From: Auricularia sp. M13
Lineage: Eukaryota > Basidiomycota > Agaricomycetes > Auriculariales > Auriculariaceae
DNA length: 64,000 nt
Assembly: GCA_037042915.1 (NCBI GenBank)
Contig: CM073193.1
Coordinates: forward strand, 7,440,001-7,504,000
Direction: 5' to 3'
Shown: piece after piece, positions 1 to 11,456 of the stretch
Layout of the letters: every line of letters begins with the position of its first letter
Numbering within the stretch: position 1 is the first letter of the stretch
Notes under the pieces: generated by a model
What the model saw: the letters and a program-made list of their open reading frames with translations, nothing else
The model's database searches: none
What the model was told of the DNA's origin: nothing
Position numbers and translations under genes: made by a program

Positions 1-102
1 TGTAGAACGTCTTCCTTCATGATGTCCGCAAAGGGGGCTAGTATCTGCAAGAAAAGTAGTTCACTTGAAATCAATGTCGTGTATGCTCGCCATGACAGCA
101 TG

Positions 103-1913
103 CTACGATTCGATTGACACGGTGTCCTCAGGTTCTGAAGCGACGATGTTCGAGCAGCGCTCGTCGGGGATGACCCATTCCCCCCACATTCCAAGGAAAC
201 CCTGGGAGAGTATCAGATTCCGCCACTCCATATTGTTGAGCGAAATACCTTATCGATGCAAAGCATGGCGCCCTGGAAAGCCTGCCCCGCCACCACGACG
301 GGAGTGGTTTGGCACATGTCAGTCCACGATGCGCCGCGAATGTTCCAAAGTCGAGAGTGGTAGCGCTGCATGAGCTCGTTATCAGCGGCCGTCATGGTCG
401 AGCTTCACCCACGTACCCTATAGCCTGAGAGTCAAGAGGAATCAGCGCACGTTTATCTCTGCGTCAGTAGTTGGCGCACCTCCAGCGACGCAGCCCTGGG
501 ATCGGGGAACGGTCTTCAGCCAAGCCCAACCTAATAACAGCATGTTTCTCACATTGTCTCCAATAGAGCCCCAATACGGCCGACAGTACGGCTCGTCCCC
601 AACGTGCCAGACGCCTTCCATCACGCCGTGTTTGATCTGGACAATGGTAAAATGAAGCTAAGGGCGTAAGGCAACATGCCTTACCAAACGGCAGTCGTGC
701 GGCCTCCCCTGACGCCTTTCGTGAACCTCCAGTGGCGTATCGAGACACGCTATCCACGGGCTGTACGTAACGTGCGTGAGGTGAGCCGTGTATTCCCGCA
801 CGTCGTACACCTTGCAGCGTCCAGGATGGAGATCGATCCATCGGGGTATACACGCTGCATCCTCGTCGTTGCGGACGAGCCATTCGCCCTGCACGCTCTT
901 TTTGGACTAGGGAGGCCCAATAACATTGGTATATAGGGATGGTTAAGATAGCGCAGACTTACCACCAAACACTTTGCAGGATTCTCAAAGCTTGCGCCGC
1001 CAGGAATCGTGATTGGCGTTTCATGGCACGCGCGGTTTCGATCATAATGCACGTTGGAAAGCTGAGCCGACCAGCGTCCTGAGAAATGCTCAGCGCCAGT
1101 AGAAAAGAGAGCTACACCGACATACGCGTAGCGTAGGAGACGCATTCCCTCGGTTCTGCGACGTTCCACTCTGGGGTGCAATACTCGCTCCCGTTCTGTT
1201 GCCAAAACCCGTACTGGGACCACCACTAACAACAAAAGCTCAGTATCAAAAAAGAAAACTGGCAAGAGAGAATGAACGTACCCCTTGTTTACAACGCAAA
1301 GGCTTCAAAACGTCCGTCCCATTATGATTGGCCGTTTCCCAGCAAGCAGAAGGACGCGTCCACGGGCTGCTCCCTGCAAGACGCGCAAATGTTTCCCCTA
1401 TTTCGAAGGGTCGGACACGTGAGGAGGCTCAAATGCGTCCAACTCACGTATCCCACGCTTTACGCACGCGCCGGGTTGCATGCGACCCCAGGAGAACACA
1501 TCATCATCGGTCGCCTGCATTGTCTGAACGAGGAGGCAAGTCGCGATGACTGACCAGAGAACGAGAAGGATCATAGAGATCGAAGCAAGACTGAAGGAGC
1601 TGCCGTCCTCGCCGTTTCGCTCATTCTCTGGAATGTTGCGCAGGGCCTCTGTCCGCGTCGCGTGATACACGCGCACCTGCTGCACCAGTAACACCTCTGA
1701 TCTATCATAATGTTCAATACAGCGCAGGTTCTAGCATACATAGAAGCGGACTTACTCAGTGTGCCTCGATGCATATGGGTACCTAACATGCGGAGCGGTG
1801 CTACCGGACGCATCTTGAGACGTGGTTGGCCTTGTTCTGCGTATATTGTCATGCGCGAATTGCTCGTACGGCGGAGGCGGGTTCTCCGCACTGTCCTCGC
1901 TTGCTACAGTCAT
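103..1913 (-). CDS. single-pass membrane protein with three Cys-rich repeats (hypothetical)
   Basis: The likely start is the ATG at 1911-1913. It opens a short Pro/Ser-rich head with a PPPPY motif, a possible WW-domain ligand. A hydrophobic stretch follows near 1535-1600 (ASISMILLVLWSVIATCLL), so this looks like a single-pass membrane protein. The rest repeats one pattern three times (near 985-1075, 675-760 and 250-310): W...C..TP..I.G..F..P..C, then G.W...D..C (for example CHETPITIPGGASFENPAKC, then CQTTPVVVAGQAFQGAMLC). The last exon ends MWGEWVIPDERCSNIVASE... with a TAG at 103-105. The final intron (202-248, donor GTATTT) is clear. The splice after the Pro-rich exon did not keep frame in my reading, so upstream borders are approximate. 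I recall similar Cys/TP-repeat proteins among Agaricomycete hypotheticals, but I do not know a function. A surface or wall role is only a guess. Confidence 0.6.
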
Positions 1914-2166
1914 TGTTGGAAGAGAGGGTGCAGCAAGTTCGGGCCCAGCAGGCGTCAAACACAACACAGAGATAGGATCCGTGCACCCCTTTTCCAAATG
2001 AGCTCGGCACTCAGTTTGCAATCGTCGCAGTGTGGGGACGTCAGGCGCGAATGTGCGAAAGCGCCGCGTTGCAGGTGATGCCAGGGCTTCTATTCTACAT
2101 TGAGAGCAATTGCGAACGGTTCCAGGAAACGTGAGCAAATACATACATACAGGGGATATATCTGAA

Positions 2167-5100
2167 TCATTCCTTGATCTTCTCCTCGATGCCCTTCTTG
2201 AGCGCATCGCACGTATCCTTGGCGTCGCCGAATAACATCTTGGTGTTGGGCATGAAGAACATCGGGTTGGGCACATCAGCGTAGCCGCTGGACATGCCGC
2301 GCTTCATGACGATGACGTTCTTCGCCTTCCATGCCTCGAGTACGGGCATGCCGGCGATTGCGCTGCCTGGCTCGAGCGCGATGGGGTTCTGAATCACCGA
2401 TCAGGACAGCGCCGGGAGGACGAGTGCGACGTTACGTACCACCGTGTCGTTTGCACCAATGACTAGCGTTACGTCCGTGTCGCTGAAGTCCTCGTTGATT
2501 TCATCCATCTCAAGCACGATGTCGTACGGTACGCCTGCCTCGGCGAGCAACACATTGCACTGGCCAGGCATGCGACCAGCGACAGGATGAATACCGAACC
2601 GGACGTTGATGCCTTTAGATCGCAGGAGGCGTGTCATTTCCGCAATCGCATACTGTGCTTTCGCGACGGCCATTCCATAACCGGGAGTGATGATGACGCT
2701 TTCAGCATTGTAGAGAATGTCTACCGCTTCTTCGACATTCGTCTTCGTTATGGTGCCTTCAATCTTGGGACCGGCGACTGCTGTTGTAGGGGTCCCTATG
2801 CCACCAAACAAGACGTTTGGTAGTGAACGATTCATCGCTCGACACTAAGGACCACGTTGAGTGGTAAGGACACGATGAATATACCTTGCAACCCGACTCA
2901 CCATGATGTACGAAAGAATTGAACCGCTGACGCCTATCAGCGCGCCGACGGTTGTCAGCAAGTCGTTCTCCAACATCAAGCCCTCGGCAACGAGGGCAAA
3001 GCCAGAGTACGCATTAAGGACAGTGATGACAACAGCTATGCGCCAAAGTATAAGCACAGCAACGTTTGCAAGTCCCAGATTTTACTTACGCATGTCAGCA
3101 CCACCGATAGCAGCCGTCAGCGTATAACCCTTGATGAAAGAAAGAACAGTGTTGCCCAGCAAGCAGAGCGCACCGACGACCGGAGCAGTGGGCGCCATGG
3201 ACACGAACGCGCCCATAGTCGCCACATTTGCCGCCAACAAACCCGCGTTGATTGCATGACGGCCAGGAAGGATTAGCGGCTTGCTGCTCATCTTGGCCGC
3301 CAGCTTCAAAAACGCGACAATGGATCCCGTAAACGTAATACCGCCCACAAGAACACCGAGGTAGGCGGTGACAAGGTGGAGAGTCGTCAAATGTTCACCC
3401 GTTGCCGCCAGCACGGACGCTGCGGATGTCATGACTGCTGCAAGACCGACAACGGAGTGCAGCGCGGCAACCATTTGCGGGAGCTCGGTTGCCGTAACCC
3501 TGCGACCGATCCATGTCCCCGTGAGCGCACCCAGCGCGGTCAATGCGCCGAACTGCGCGAGGATCTCTGGCGGGAAACCCACAGCGACGAGGGATGTCAG
3601 CACGCCCGAGCCGATGCCCAACATGCCGAGCATGTTGCCTTGCCGCGCAGTCGTCTGGCTACCCAGTCCGCTCAAGGAGCCAATGCACAACATGGATGAG
3701 GCTAGGTATCCAGCCTGCACGAGGCCCGCAGCGCCAGTCGACGCGGACATGAGAAGGGCACCAGTAAAGGCTGCGGCAGGGATACCGTAGAGATAGGTGT
3801 ATTCCGGAGGGTCAGTCGGGCGCTTGAACATGTCGAGCATGCGGCCTGAAATGACAGAACCACCGAAAATATTGACGTTGGCGAGCAAGACGGAAAGTGC
3901 AGCCAGCCACTGTGGGAAGGTGTGCGGGAAGTAGCCACCGCCCATGACGAAGATACCGCCGACAGCGACAAGACCGCTAATGGCGTTCTACAGGATTGAT
4001 CAGAATGCTGCGAACGAGTTCATCCCACTGAACATACCGTTACGCTCATCAATGGTGAATGCAACGCAGGTGCAACGCCCCAGACAACACGGTAGCCAAT
4101 AAGGCCCGCAAGACCGAAGGTGAAGAAGTTAGCCATGAACGCAGGTGTAGTGGCTTTGCCCAATGCAACCAGAGAAGTCATGCCACCAGTGACGACAGCG
4201 ACGTCGCGCACGGCTTTTTGCCAAGGCGTCAGCGCAACGACTTCTTTAGCCTCCTCCTTCTTTGCCTCGGAGATCTGTGGCGGCGGCGTTGGCGGGGGCA
4301 GCGGGGCGGGCCAAAGGAGCGAGCCCTTGTGAAGAATGATTGAGCGCCTAATGACCTCGTCTTCCAGGTCAAGATAGAACCGATTGTTCACGCCAGCGGG
4401 CGTCATAGAAAGCAGGAATTTGACAATGTTGTTCGAATAGAGCGTCGAGCTTTGCGTGGGCAGGCGGGAAGGCAGATCCGAATAACCTACACACAGTCAA
4501 TATATCAATTAGAATTTGAGGACTATAACGCGTACCGATGATAGTAACGCCGTTGTACACGTACTGCTGGCCGGGTTTAGTTACCTCGCAATTGCCACCT
4601 GCTTCAGCAGCCATATCCACGATGACGGATCCCTGGCGCATAGCAGCCACCATTTCCTTCGTAATGAGCTTCGGGGCAGGTTTACCCGGGATGAGCGCTG
4701 TCGTAATGATGATGTCTACGTCCTTTGCCTGTTCCATGAAGAGAGCCATTTCTGCCGCGATAAATCTGTAATAGCATCATTACTACTTGCCGCATGCGTG
4801 AAAACGGCTAGACGTACTCCGCGGACATCGTCTTGGCGTAGCCGCCGGTGCCAGTACCGTCTTCCTTGACCGCGACTTCGAGGAATTCCGCGCCAAGCGA
4901 TTCTACCTGCTCGCGTGCAGCGGGGCGGGTGTCAAATGCACGTACAATTGCTCCCATGCGACGGGCCTTCCGAGGGTTAGCACGCGTACACCCTGGTAAT
5001 CTGAATACTTACCGTTGCGATAGCGCTTAGACCAGCGACGCCTGTAGAAGGTAATTAGTACCCTGCTGCCCCGAAATCTGCGCACGACTTACCAGCACCG

Positions 5101-5888
5101 ATAATGAGTACTTTCGTGGGTGGGATTTTGCCTGCCTAAGCCCTAACGTCAAGCGACCTGCGAGAATGTATCGTGGAATGATACGCACCGCTGTGACCTG
5201 ACCGGTCAAGAAACGTCCAAAGTTGTTGCTGGCCTCAAGCACCGCCTTGTAGCCGGCAATGTTGGCCATTGAGCTTCATAAGACAGTCAGGATTCAGGAT
5301 TCAACTCAATTGCGGAACAGTGAGCGACGTACCTGAGCGCGTCGAATACCTGGGCACGCGAGATACGCGGCACGCAGTCCATAGCAAAGAGCGTGAGTTC
5401 CTTTTGCTTGAGAGCATCGAGCAGCTGAGGGTTCTGTGCCGGATATACGAAGGATATGAGGGTGCTGCCCTTCTTGAGCTTGTCGATTTCGTCGCTGTTC
5501 TGGTCTGGCAGGAGCGGCGGCCGGACTTTAAGCAGAATATCAGAGTCACCAAGGACGGTGGTTCTGTCGACAATGGTTGCTCCCGCAGCCTTGAGCTGGG
5601 CGTTCGGAAACTGGGCCTCGGAGCCGGCGCCGTCCTCGACCAGCACGCACTTGAAGCCTTTCTTGAGGAGCAGAGTCACGTTCTGCGGCGATATCGCCAC
5701 GCGCCTTTCACCAGGAAAGGTCTCCTTGGGTATACCCACAGTCAGTTCAGAGAACGGAATGCCTGCCTTCTTGTCAGCCCTGTTGTATTGAGCCCAACTT
5801 GGCATGCCGCGACACGCACCCAGCTCTGCCGCTGGCTTGCCATCCTGCGATCTGAGTGATACCGAGAAGGGCCGTTGACGCGCGAGGC
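2167..5888 (-). CDS. mitochondrial proton-translocating NAD(P) transhydrogenase, fused alpha-beta
   Basis: This is one multi-exon gene carrying bacterial PntA and PntB in alpha-beta order. The enzyme passes hydride from NADH to NADP+ across the inner mitochondrial membrane, driven by the proton gradient. The NAD-binding domain I begins [20 protein letters not shown] and continues with [11 protein letters not shown] and the [12 protein letters not shown] segment. Next comes the short alpha membrane part (4020-4406), the beta membrane domain (near 2850-3945) and NADP-binding domain III ([52 protein letters not shown]). It ends [10 protein letters not shown] with the stop at 2167-2169. An intron near 2392-2447 falls right after GANDTV. 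The reading frame stays open upstream of the Met at 5805 to a likely acceptor at 5889-5890. It adds [14 protein letters not shown], a basic, mitochondrial-presequence-like stretch. The first exon with the ATG is not resolved. Family identity is near certain; only the 5' end is open. Confidence 0.93.
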
Positions 5889-6489
5889 CTGTGCGAGGGG
5901 TAAGCTAGGATCAATCTCAGGATTATGTAGAGCGCATACTCCTGAAGCTGAGGCCAGAAGGCAACAGCCTTGAAGTAAAGGCTTGTCGGCTCTGCGCCCA
6001 GCTCGAGCGAGCGCAGAGCACCTGTAGCGACATCGGGGACGGCGGCGGGGTGCGAGCTACGTGGTTGCCAGCTGGCCAACAGTCGAACTTGTTCCAGTCC
6101 CCGGCTCAACCGCGGCGGCCATCGTGATGAGCCCGCGGCAATCACGCCGGTACCCCACATAAATGCGGGGTATTGCGGCGATATCACCGCCAAGGCCGGT
6201 GTGATACCTACTGAAAAATATTATTGTGGAAATGTCTCTCCTTGTCCAGTGAGGCATGAAACCTCTGCGAAAACCATAGAATGCGAGTACGCGAGTACGC
6301 GACCGCATCTACCGTTGAATGATGTAAAAGGACATGCTCACACGCGTGCGTTAGCCATGCATAATCCGAGCCAGACCTTGGGGGCCTTTGCCACACCCTT
6401 CACATTGCTAACCACTCAAACAACCAATTTCATATTCGCCCGGAGGGATCGACTTGAGAGAGTATGCGACAAAATTACTTTGCGGGTGA
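5889..6489. other. unresolved 5' region of the transhydrogenase gene and spacer
   Basis: This should hold the first transhydrogenase exon, its promoter and the 3' flank of ftr1. Open minus-strand stretches exist up to about 6193, but none joins the downstream frame with a convincing donor. No other gene was seen. Confidence 0.4.
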
Positions 6490-8525
6490 TTACGAGGAAG
6501 CCTCGTCGGAGCTGGCATGCGCTTGCTCTTTCTCAATCATGCCCGCGGCGGCTCGCTCACGTCTAGAAGCTCCAGCCTTGCTCTCGCGACCGAGAAGGGT
6601 AGTCCGGCCCTGGAGGAAAGACCCTTTGTCAACGTCCGTACCACCGTATCAAGCAGCTCAGCATACCTCGGTGAACTTCATGTAGACCAGGGCAACGATG
6701 ACCGCAATCCAGTAGAACACATACGAGAGGATGGTGCCCACTAGAACCCCATTAATATTCAGTCCACACGGAGCATCTAGCCGAGGCAGTCACGCACAGG
6801 TTCCGTTGTTCGTCCAGCCAAAGATGGCCGCGAAGATCGTCCAACCGCTGCCGTCAAATTTGTTTTCCGGGTTGCAGCAGTTGAGATGCCACACGCTCCC
6901 GCGGACATCGAAGCTACCGGGCCCGTCGCCAGCCTCGGCCGCGTCTCCGCCAGTCCTACGCCAACGCATTTCAGTTTCTCTTTCGCTTGAAAGGGAGGCT
7001 CAACGCACAGACGATTGAACTTGTCAGCCTCGAACGAGCCGACGGCCTTGGAGAACAGACCCGCTCCGATGAGCAGGAGGAAGTTCGTGATCACGACGAG
7101 GAAGACAGTGAGCGCTTGCGAGAATGATCAGCGCAAAACTTTCATTATAAGCAGAGACTTACTGGTACGGCTGGCAAACTCGTAGATCAGGTATCCGCAG
7201 ACAACGCCACAGATGATGCCGACGATGGCCGCAATCGGAATGGACTCTGCCCGCTGACCGAGCGATACCTGCCAGATGGGATAGGGATTGCATCCAGACA
7301 CAGTTAGACGTGCGTTAGGCAGAAGGCATGAAGAGGAGCTCACCCCACCGACGAAGACGACGGCTTCGATTCCCTCACGGAGGACCGTAATGAACGGGAG
7401 AAGGAACAACGCCCAACGCGAGTTGCGGCTCGTACGATCTAGCTCTGTAGCCGTTGCCGTAGAATGCCGCGCAGGGAGAGCGAATAATGGTGCGGTGTGC
7501 CATGGTGGCATGCGAAGGAGTGGACGCAGTCGCGCAAAAGCCACGCCGGGTTGGGATGTTAATCACATGCGGCGCAGCAGTACCCGTCGGGGAGCCACAA
7601 TCAGATTAGACAAGCCCATGCGACACATGGATGCAATTGAAGACCCGTCGTAGACCCGGAATGGCGAGGGTGGCGGATGCAGAGGTGGAAGCACATCAAA
7701 TCAGATTAGATGTGGTGTCGTGCCGCATCGAAGATCGGGAGTAAAGGTTGATGAATCGGATAAGATTAGATACCACATGGGAGCGGTCAAGTTCCGCGCG
7801 AGTTCGCACATGCCAATTGCACGGCGTCCCATGAAGCCGGCAGACAGCCGAGTCGGCAGAGGGTATCACAACAATTTCCGCGTCGGCCGAAGAAAGAAGT
7901 GGAAAACGTTCAACGAGGAGGGCATGGTCAGAACCGAGGATCGTGCGCGGCAGCAGCGATAAAGACTCACTCTTGCCATCAAACACATGCATGAGCTTAA
8001 CGCGCCATTTCGCTTTGGCGCGATCCATACGCAGCATCGTAACGCCCATAACGAAGATGATGATCGACCTCGAATATCAGATTAGATCAACGACCAGTGC
8101 AGTATCCGCCAAAAATAGCTCACGCAATGAGGTCGAAAATCCCTTCCCAGAGCTCCTCAGCCTTGCCGAAAAGGTCAGAAGCCTGAGTAAACCAGACGGC
8201 AATGAAGGCAGCGCCGATGGCTAGAGCAATCAAGAATCCTGCAAGCGCGCCAGCGAAAATCTGGATGCGGAGCTTGCGGACAAGGCGCTTCTCCCAGCCA
8301 GGAGGCAGCGCCTCGACCTCGCCGTCCGAAGTTGTAGTCGCAGTGACCGGCGCGACAACAGCGTTTTTGTAGATGAGCTGGTCGACGATTCCGAGCAGAA
8401 CGCTCAGAATGATCGCCGCTTCGAGGGTTTCGCGGAAAACCTGCAACGTCGGTGAGCGCTGAGAGCAGGCTCTCTTCAAAGGCGCACAATGAAGAAGATG
8501 GGAACGCTGAACAGATCCTTTGCCA
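6490..8525 (-). CDS. ftr1: high-affinity iron permease Ftr1
   Basis: This is a plasma-membrane iron permease that takes Fe(III) from the partner ferroxidase Fet3. The start is the ATG at 8523-8525 (MAKDLFSVPIFFI). A short intron follows, then VFRETLEAAIILSVLLG, carrying the first REXLE motif (RETLE). The second motif appears as REGIE in LLPFITVLREGIEAVVFVGG near 7345-7410. Membrane segments include GALAGFLIALAIGAAFIAVW, IAAIVGIICGVVCGYLIYEF and VITNFLLLIGAGLFSKAVG. A conserved SVWHLNCCNPE-like loop lies near 6875-6905. The protein ends in a hydrophilic, Cys-free tail, ...MIEKEQAHASSDEASS, with a TAA at 6490-6492. One intron, roughly 7470-7960, is about 500 nt, far longer than the gene's other introns. 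The gene is divergent from fet3, 248 bp away, and the shared promoter holds iron-type GATA sites. Confidence 0.95.
7599..8087. repeat. four dispersed copies of ATCAGATTAGA inside ftr1 introns
   Basis: AATCAGATTAGA occurs near 7599 and 7699. A variant, GGATAAGATTAGAT, occurs near 7758, and ATCAGATTAGATCA near 8076. On the coding (minus) strand this reads TCTAATCTGAT. The copy near 8080 sits just upstream of an intron 3' end and contains CTAAT, so it could serve as a branch site. The other three lie in one long intron. They resemble the GATA-like promoter sites but carry T in place of A. Confidence 0.6.
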
Positions 8526-8611
8526 TGGCGGAAGGGCTGCGGGGACGAGCGCGGGTGGTGCTACAAATCTGGCCTCGCGACTCGGTGTTTTAAAAGCATG
8601 CGCCTCTGTCA

Positions 8612-8620
8612 ATCTGATAA
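8612..8620 (+). promoter_or_regulatory. iron-type GATA site ATCTGATAA
   Basis: This is an exact match to ATCWGATAA, the extended GATA element bound by fungal iron repressors such as SreA, Urbs1 and Sre1. It lies in the 248 bp shared promoter, 87 bp before the ftr1 start codon. The sequence match is seen directly. Iron regulation is inferred from the family and context. Confidence 0.75.
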
Positions 8621-8689
8621 GCCACGCCACGTCCAGGCCTCGCCCGCCTTTCCCATTGCCGGGCTAGCTGTACCTACTTGATCCGCGCT

Positions 8690-8698
8690 TTATCTGAT
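8690..8698 (-). promoter_or_regulatory. iron-type GATA site ATCAGATAA (minus strand)
   Basis: TTATCTGAT on the plus strand is the reverse complement of ATCAGATAA, a second exact ATCWGATAA match. It lies 76 bp before the fet3 ATG. With the site at 8612-8620 it makes an opposed pair about 70 bp apart between the two divergent iron genes. Confidence 0.75.
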
Positions 8699-8773
8699 TC
8701 CCCGTTACTTCGCCCGTTAAAACCCTCGCTCTGGTTCTAGAGGGCCCTCTCACCCCGAGTTGGCCTCGCTCTC

Positions 8774-11297
8774 ATGGCCCTTCTGTCACTCGTCCTCCTC
8801 GCAGCCGCTGCGACACCAGGTCTCGGCGCGCTCGTTGAGAAGTGGCAAGTAGACTTCACCTCCGAGTCAGTCGACATTGGCTGAGCGCTTTTTGCTAGGT
8901 GGGACATCACCTTCGTCAATGCCAACCCCGATGGGCTGTTCGAAAGGCGCGTCGTAGGCGTGAACGGCAGCTGGCCGCCGCCACCCATCGAGCTCACGGT
9001 CAACGACACCTTGCGCGTGCACGCCGTCAGTGGCTTCCATGTCAGAACGAGGCGTTAATGCTGAGCTCGAAATTTAGACCAACAAACTCGACAAGCCCAC
9101 GACACTGCATCATCACGGCATGTTCTTCAACAAAACCAGTTACTTCGATGGAGCCCTCGGAGTCTCTCAGTGGTGAGTCCACGTATGAGACGATGAGTCG
9201 TTCCTCACCTCCCGTTAGTGGTATTCCGCCTGGGCAGACTTTTACCTACGACGTCGATGTGGCCGGTAGTGGTCAATGGGGAACCTACTGGGTCCATGCC
9301 CACGCTTCCGGTCACTACGTGGACGGACTGCGCGCTCCGGTCGTCATTCACAACATTCCCGAAGCTCACGACTACGACGACGAGTTCACTGTCGTTCTCG
9401 GCGACTGGTACCACGACCAGCATGCGGACCTTCTGAAAAAGTTCATCAGTCGCGGGAACCCGGGTGGTGCTGAGCCTGTGCCTGGTAATGTTTTCAACGA
9501 TGTCATTCATTCCTCCATCTCACGCTGTGTCGGCATCAGACTCTGCCCTGATCTATTTCTCCCACAACGGGGCGTATCTTCGCTCGTCCACGAATCCAAA
9601 TGCGGTCGGATTTAGCGAAAACGCGACTCTGCCCTTTGAGCCGGGAAAGACGTATCGACTCCGCATCGTGAACACGTCTGCGTTCTCCATGTTCTTCTTC
9701 TGGATAGACGGGCACGACATGCGCGTCATCGAGGTTGATGGGGTGCGCATTATCTTTCTGAAATATGAAGCATGCATTGATCATGATTTCTCTGAAGACC
9801 GACGTCGAGGAGTTCCCCGCATCGCTACTTTCTCTCACGGTTGCACAACGGTACTCAGTCCTCGTCACAGCGAGGAATGATACTTCGTCGAACTTCCTCA
9901 TTCACGCAAATATGGAGTGAGTCACTTTGACCGACCCTCTTTGCGTCTCGTATTGATTGATATCCAGCACTGATATGTTCGACGTCGTCCCCGACGCGCT
10001 TAATCCCAGTACGTCAAAGGCAAAGCGCACCTGCAAATGAATATTGATGGCACCAAGACACTACGGCTACTGTTGTATACGACAAGAACGCAAAAACTGC
10101 CGACGGTGTAGACAAAGATGCCTATTTCGATTTCCCGGACATTTCTCTCGTCCCAACCATCAAGGAACCCCAGCAGCCAGCGACTCACCAGGTGAGAAAG
10201 GCCGTGGCTGCTTATCAAATGAGCTCGAGTTGAGAGCAATCTCACTCAGATCGTCCTCAACGTCCTGTTCGACACGATGACAGATGGAACCAACCGCGCC
10301 ATGTTCAACAACATCACGTGAGCATCTCGCTAAAGCTAGAGCATTGGCTGACGCATATAGCTAGCTACAACCCTCCTGTGAGTTATTCATCAAGGCGTGT
10401 CACGGTAGCGGCAACTGACGAGCGAAGGTCGTGCCGAGCATCTTCTCCGAGCTTTCCCTCGGGAAAGACGCTGTCCAAGCGCAATTATATGGTCCGACGA
10501 GCTTCGTACTGAACCAATTCGATGTTGTCGAGATCAAGGTCGTGAACTTCGATGCGGGAAAGCATCCGTTGTGAGTCTCGCCACGCCTCATCTCACCTTC
10601 ACCGCCTGACGCACGGTGCAGCCATCTTCACGGGCATAAATTTCAGATTGTGCACAAGTCGACGGACTTCACGTCGGACGACCCCGTTCTGAACCCGCCG
10701 CTTGTGGAGGGACAAGCCAACCCTGTTCGCCGCGATACTGTGCAGGTGCCGAGCATGGGCTCGGCGACGTTGAGATTCGTCGCAGATAACCCTGGCGCCT
10801 GGCTCTTCCATTGCCACATCGAGTGCGTCCTATGTGCCGTCTACCTTCCCCAGCTAATGATGCATAGGTGGCATCTGGAGGCTGGGCTCGCCGTCACACT
10901 CTTCGAGTCCCCACTCGAAGCACAGAAAATTTTGAAGCCTCCGCAGTTCATGTTCGACCAATGTGCGGCGCTGGGCGTGCCAACTGTCGGGAACGCCGCT
11001 GGTCACACGGGCTCGGATCTGGACGGTCTCAAGCTCGGTCCATTCCAGCAGAAGCTCGGTTGGCGACCGAAAGGTAATGTGTATCTGAGCGCGTCGGGCA
11101 TGACACTGACGATACTTCTAGGCATAGTTGCAATGACCGGTTGTGTTCTGACGGCGGTCCTCGGAATGGCTACCGTCGCGTGGTACGCATGGGGAGGGCA
11201 TATCTCGGACGAAGAAGTAGAAGAGGAAGTTCGTCGTCGGCAGGCGGCAAAGAGCGCTCGGCCAAGCATATTTTCGCGCATGAGGGGAAAGAATTAA
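8774..11297 (+). CDS. fet3: Fet3-type multicopper ferroxidase
   Basis: This is a plasma-membrane multicopper oxidase that converts Fe(II) to Fe(III) for Ftr1. The ATG at 8774 gives a signal peptide ([20 protein letters not shown]). Cupredoxin features follow in order: [56 protein letters not shown], then [16 protein letters not shown] and [19 protein letters not shown], covering the type 1 and type 2/3 copper ligands. The Glu of GAEPVP corresponds to the ferroxidase-specific iron-site Glu of yeast Fet3 (E185). That supports a ferroxidase rather than a laccase. A C-terminal membrane anchor ([20 protein letters not shown]) is followed by a short basic cytosolic tail ending RMRGKN. There are many small introns. 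The first, as I read it (GTCAGT...TAG), is only about 33 nt, so its border is doubtful. The gene is divergent from ftr1. Confidence 0.95.
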
Positions 11298-11456
11298 AAT
11301 CGTGGTTACTGTGAAGACGATTTACCAATAAAGATGCTCTGATGTGCTGGTCCCGAATGCGGTAGTGCCACGACAACTTGTACCCTCAGTCCATAACTAA
11401 AGATAAAAGGAAAGCGGCCTCGAACACAGCGTGCGTCGTCGCCCGTCAGTTGGCCG

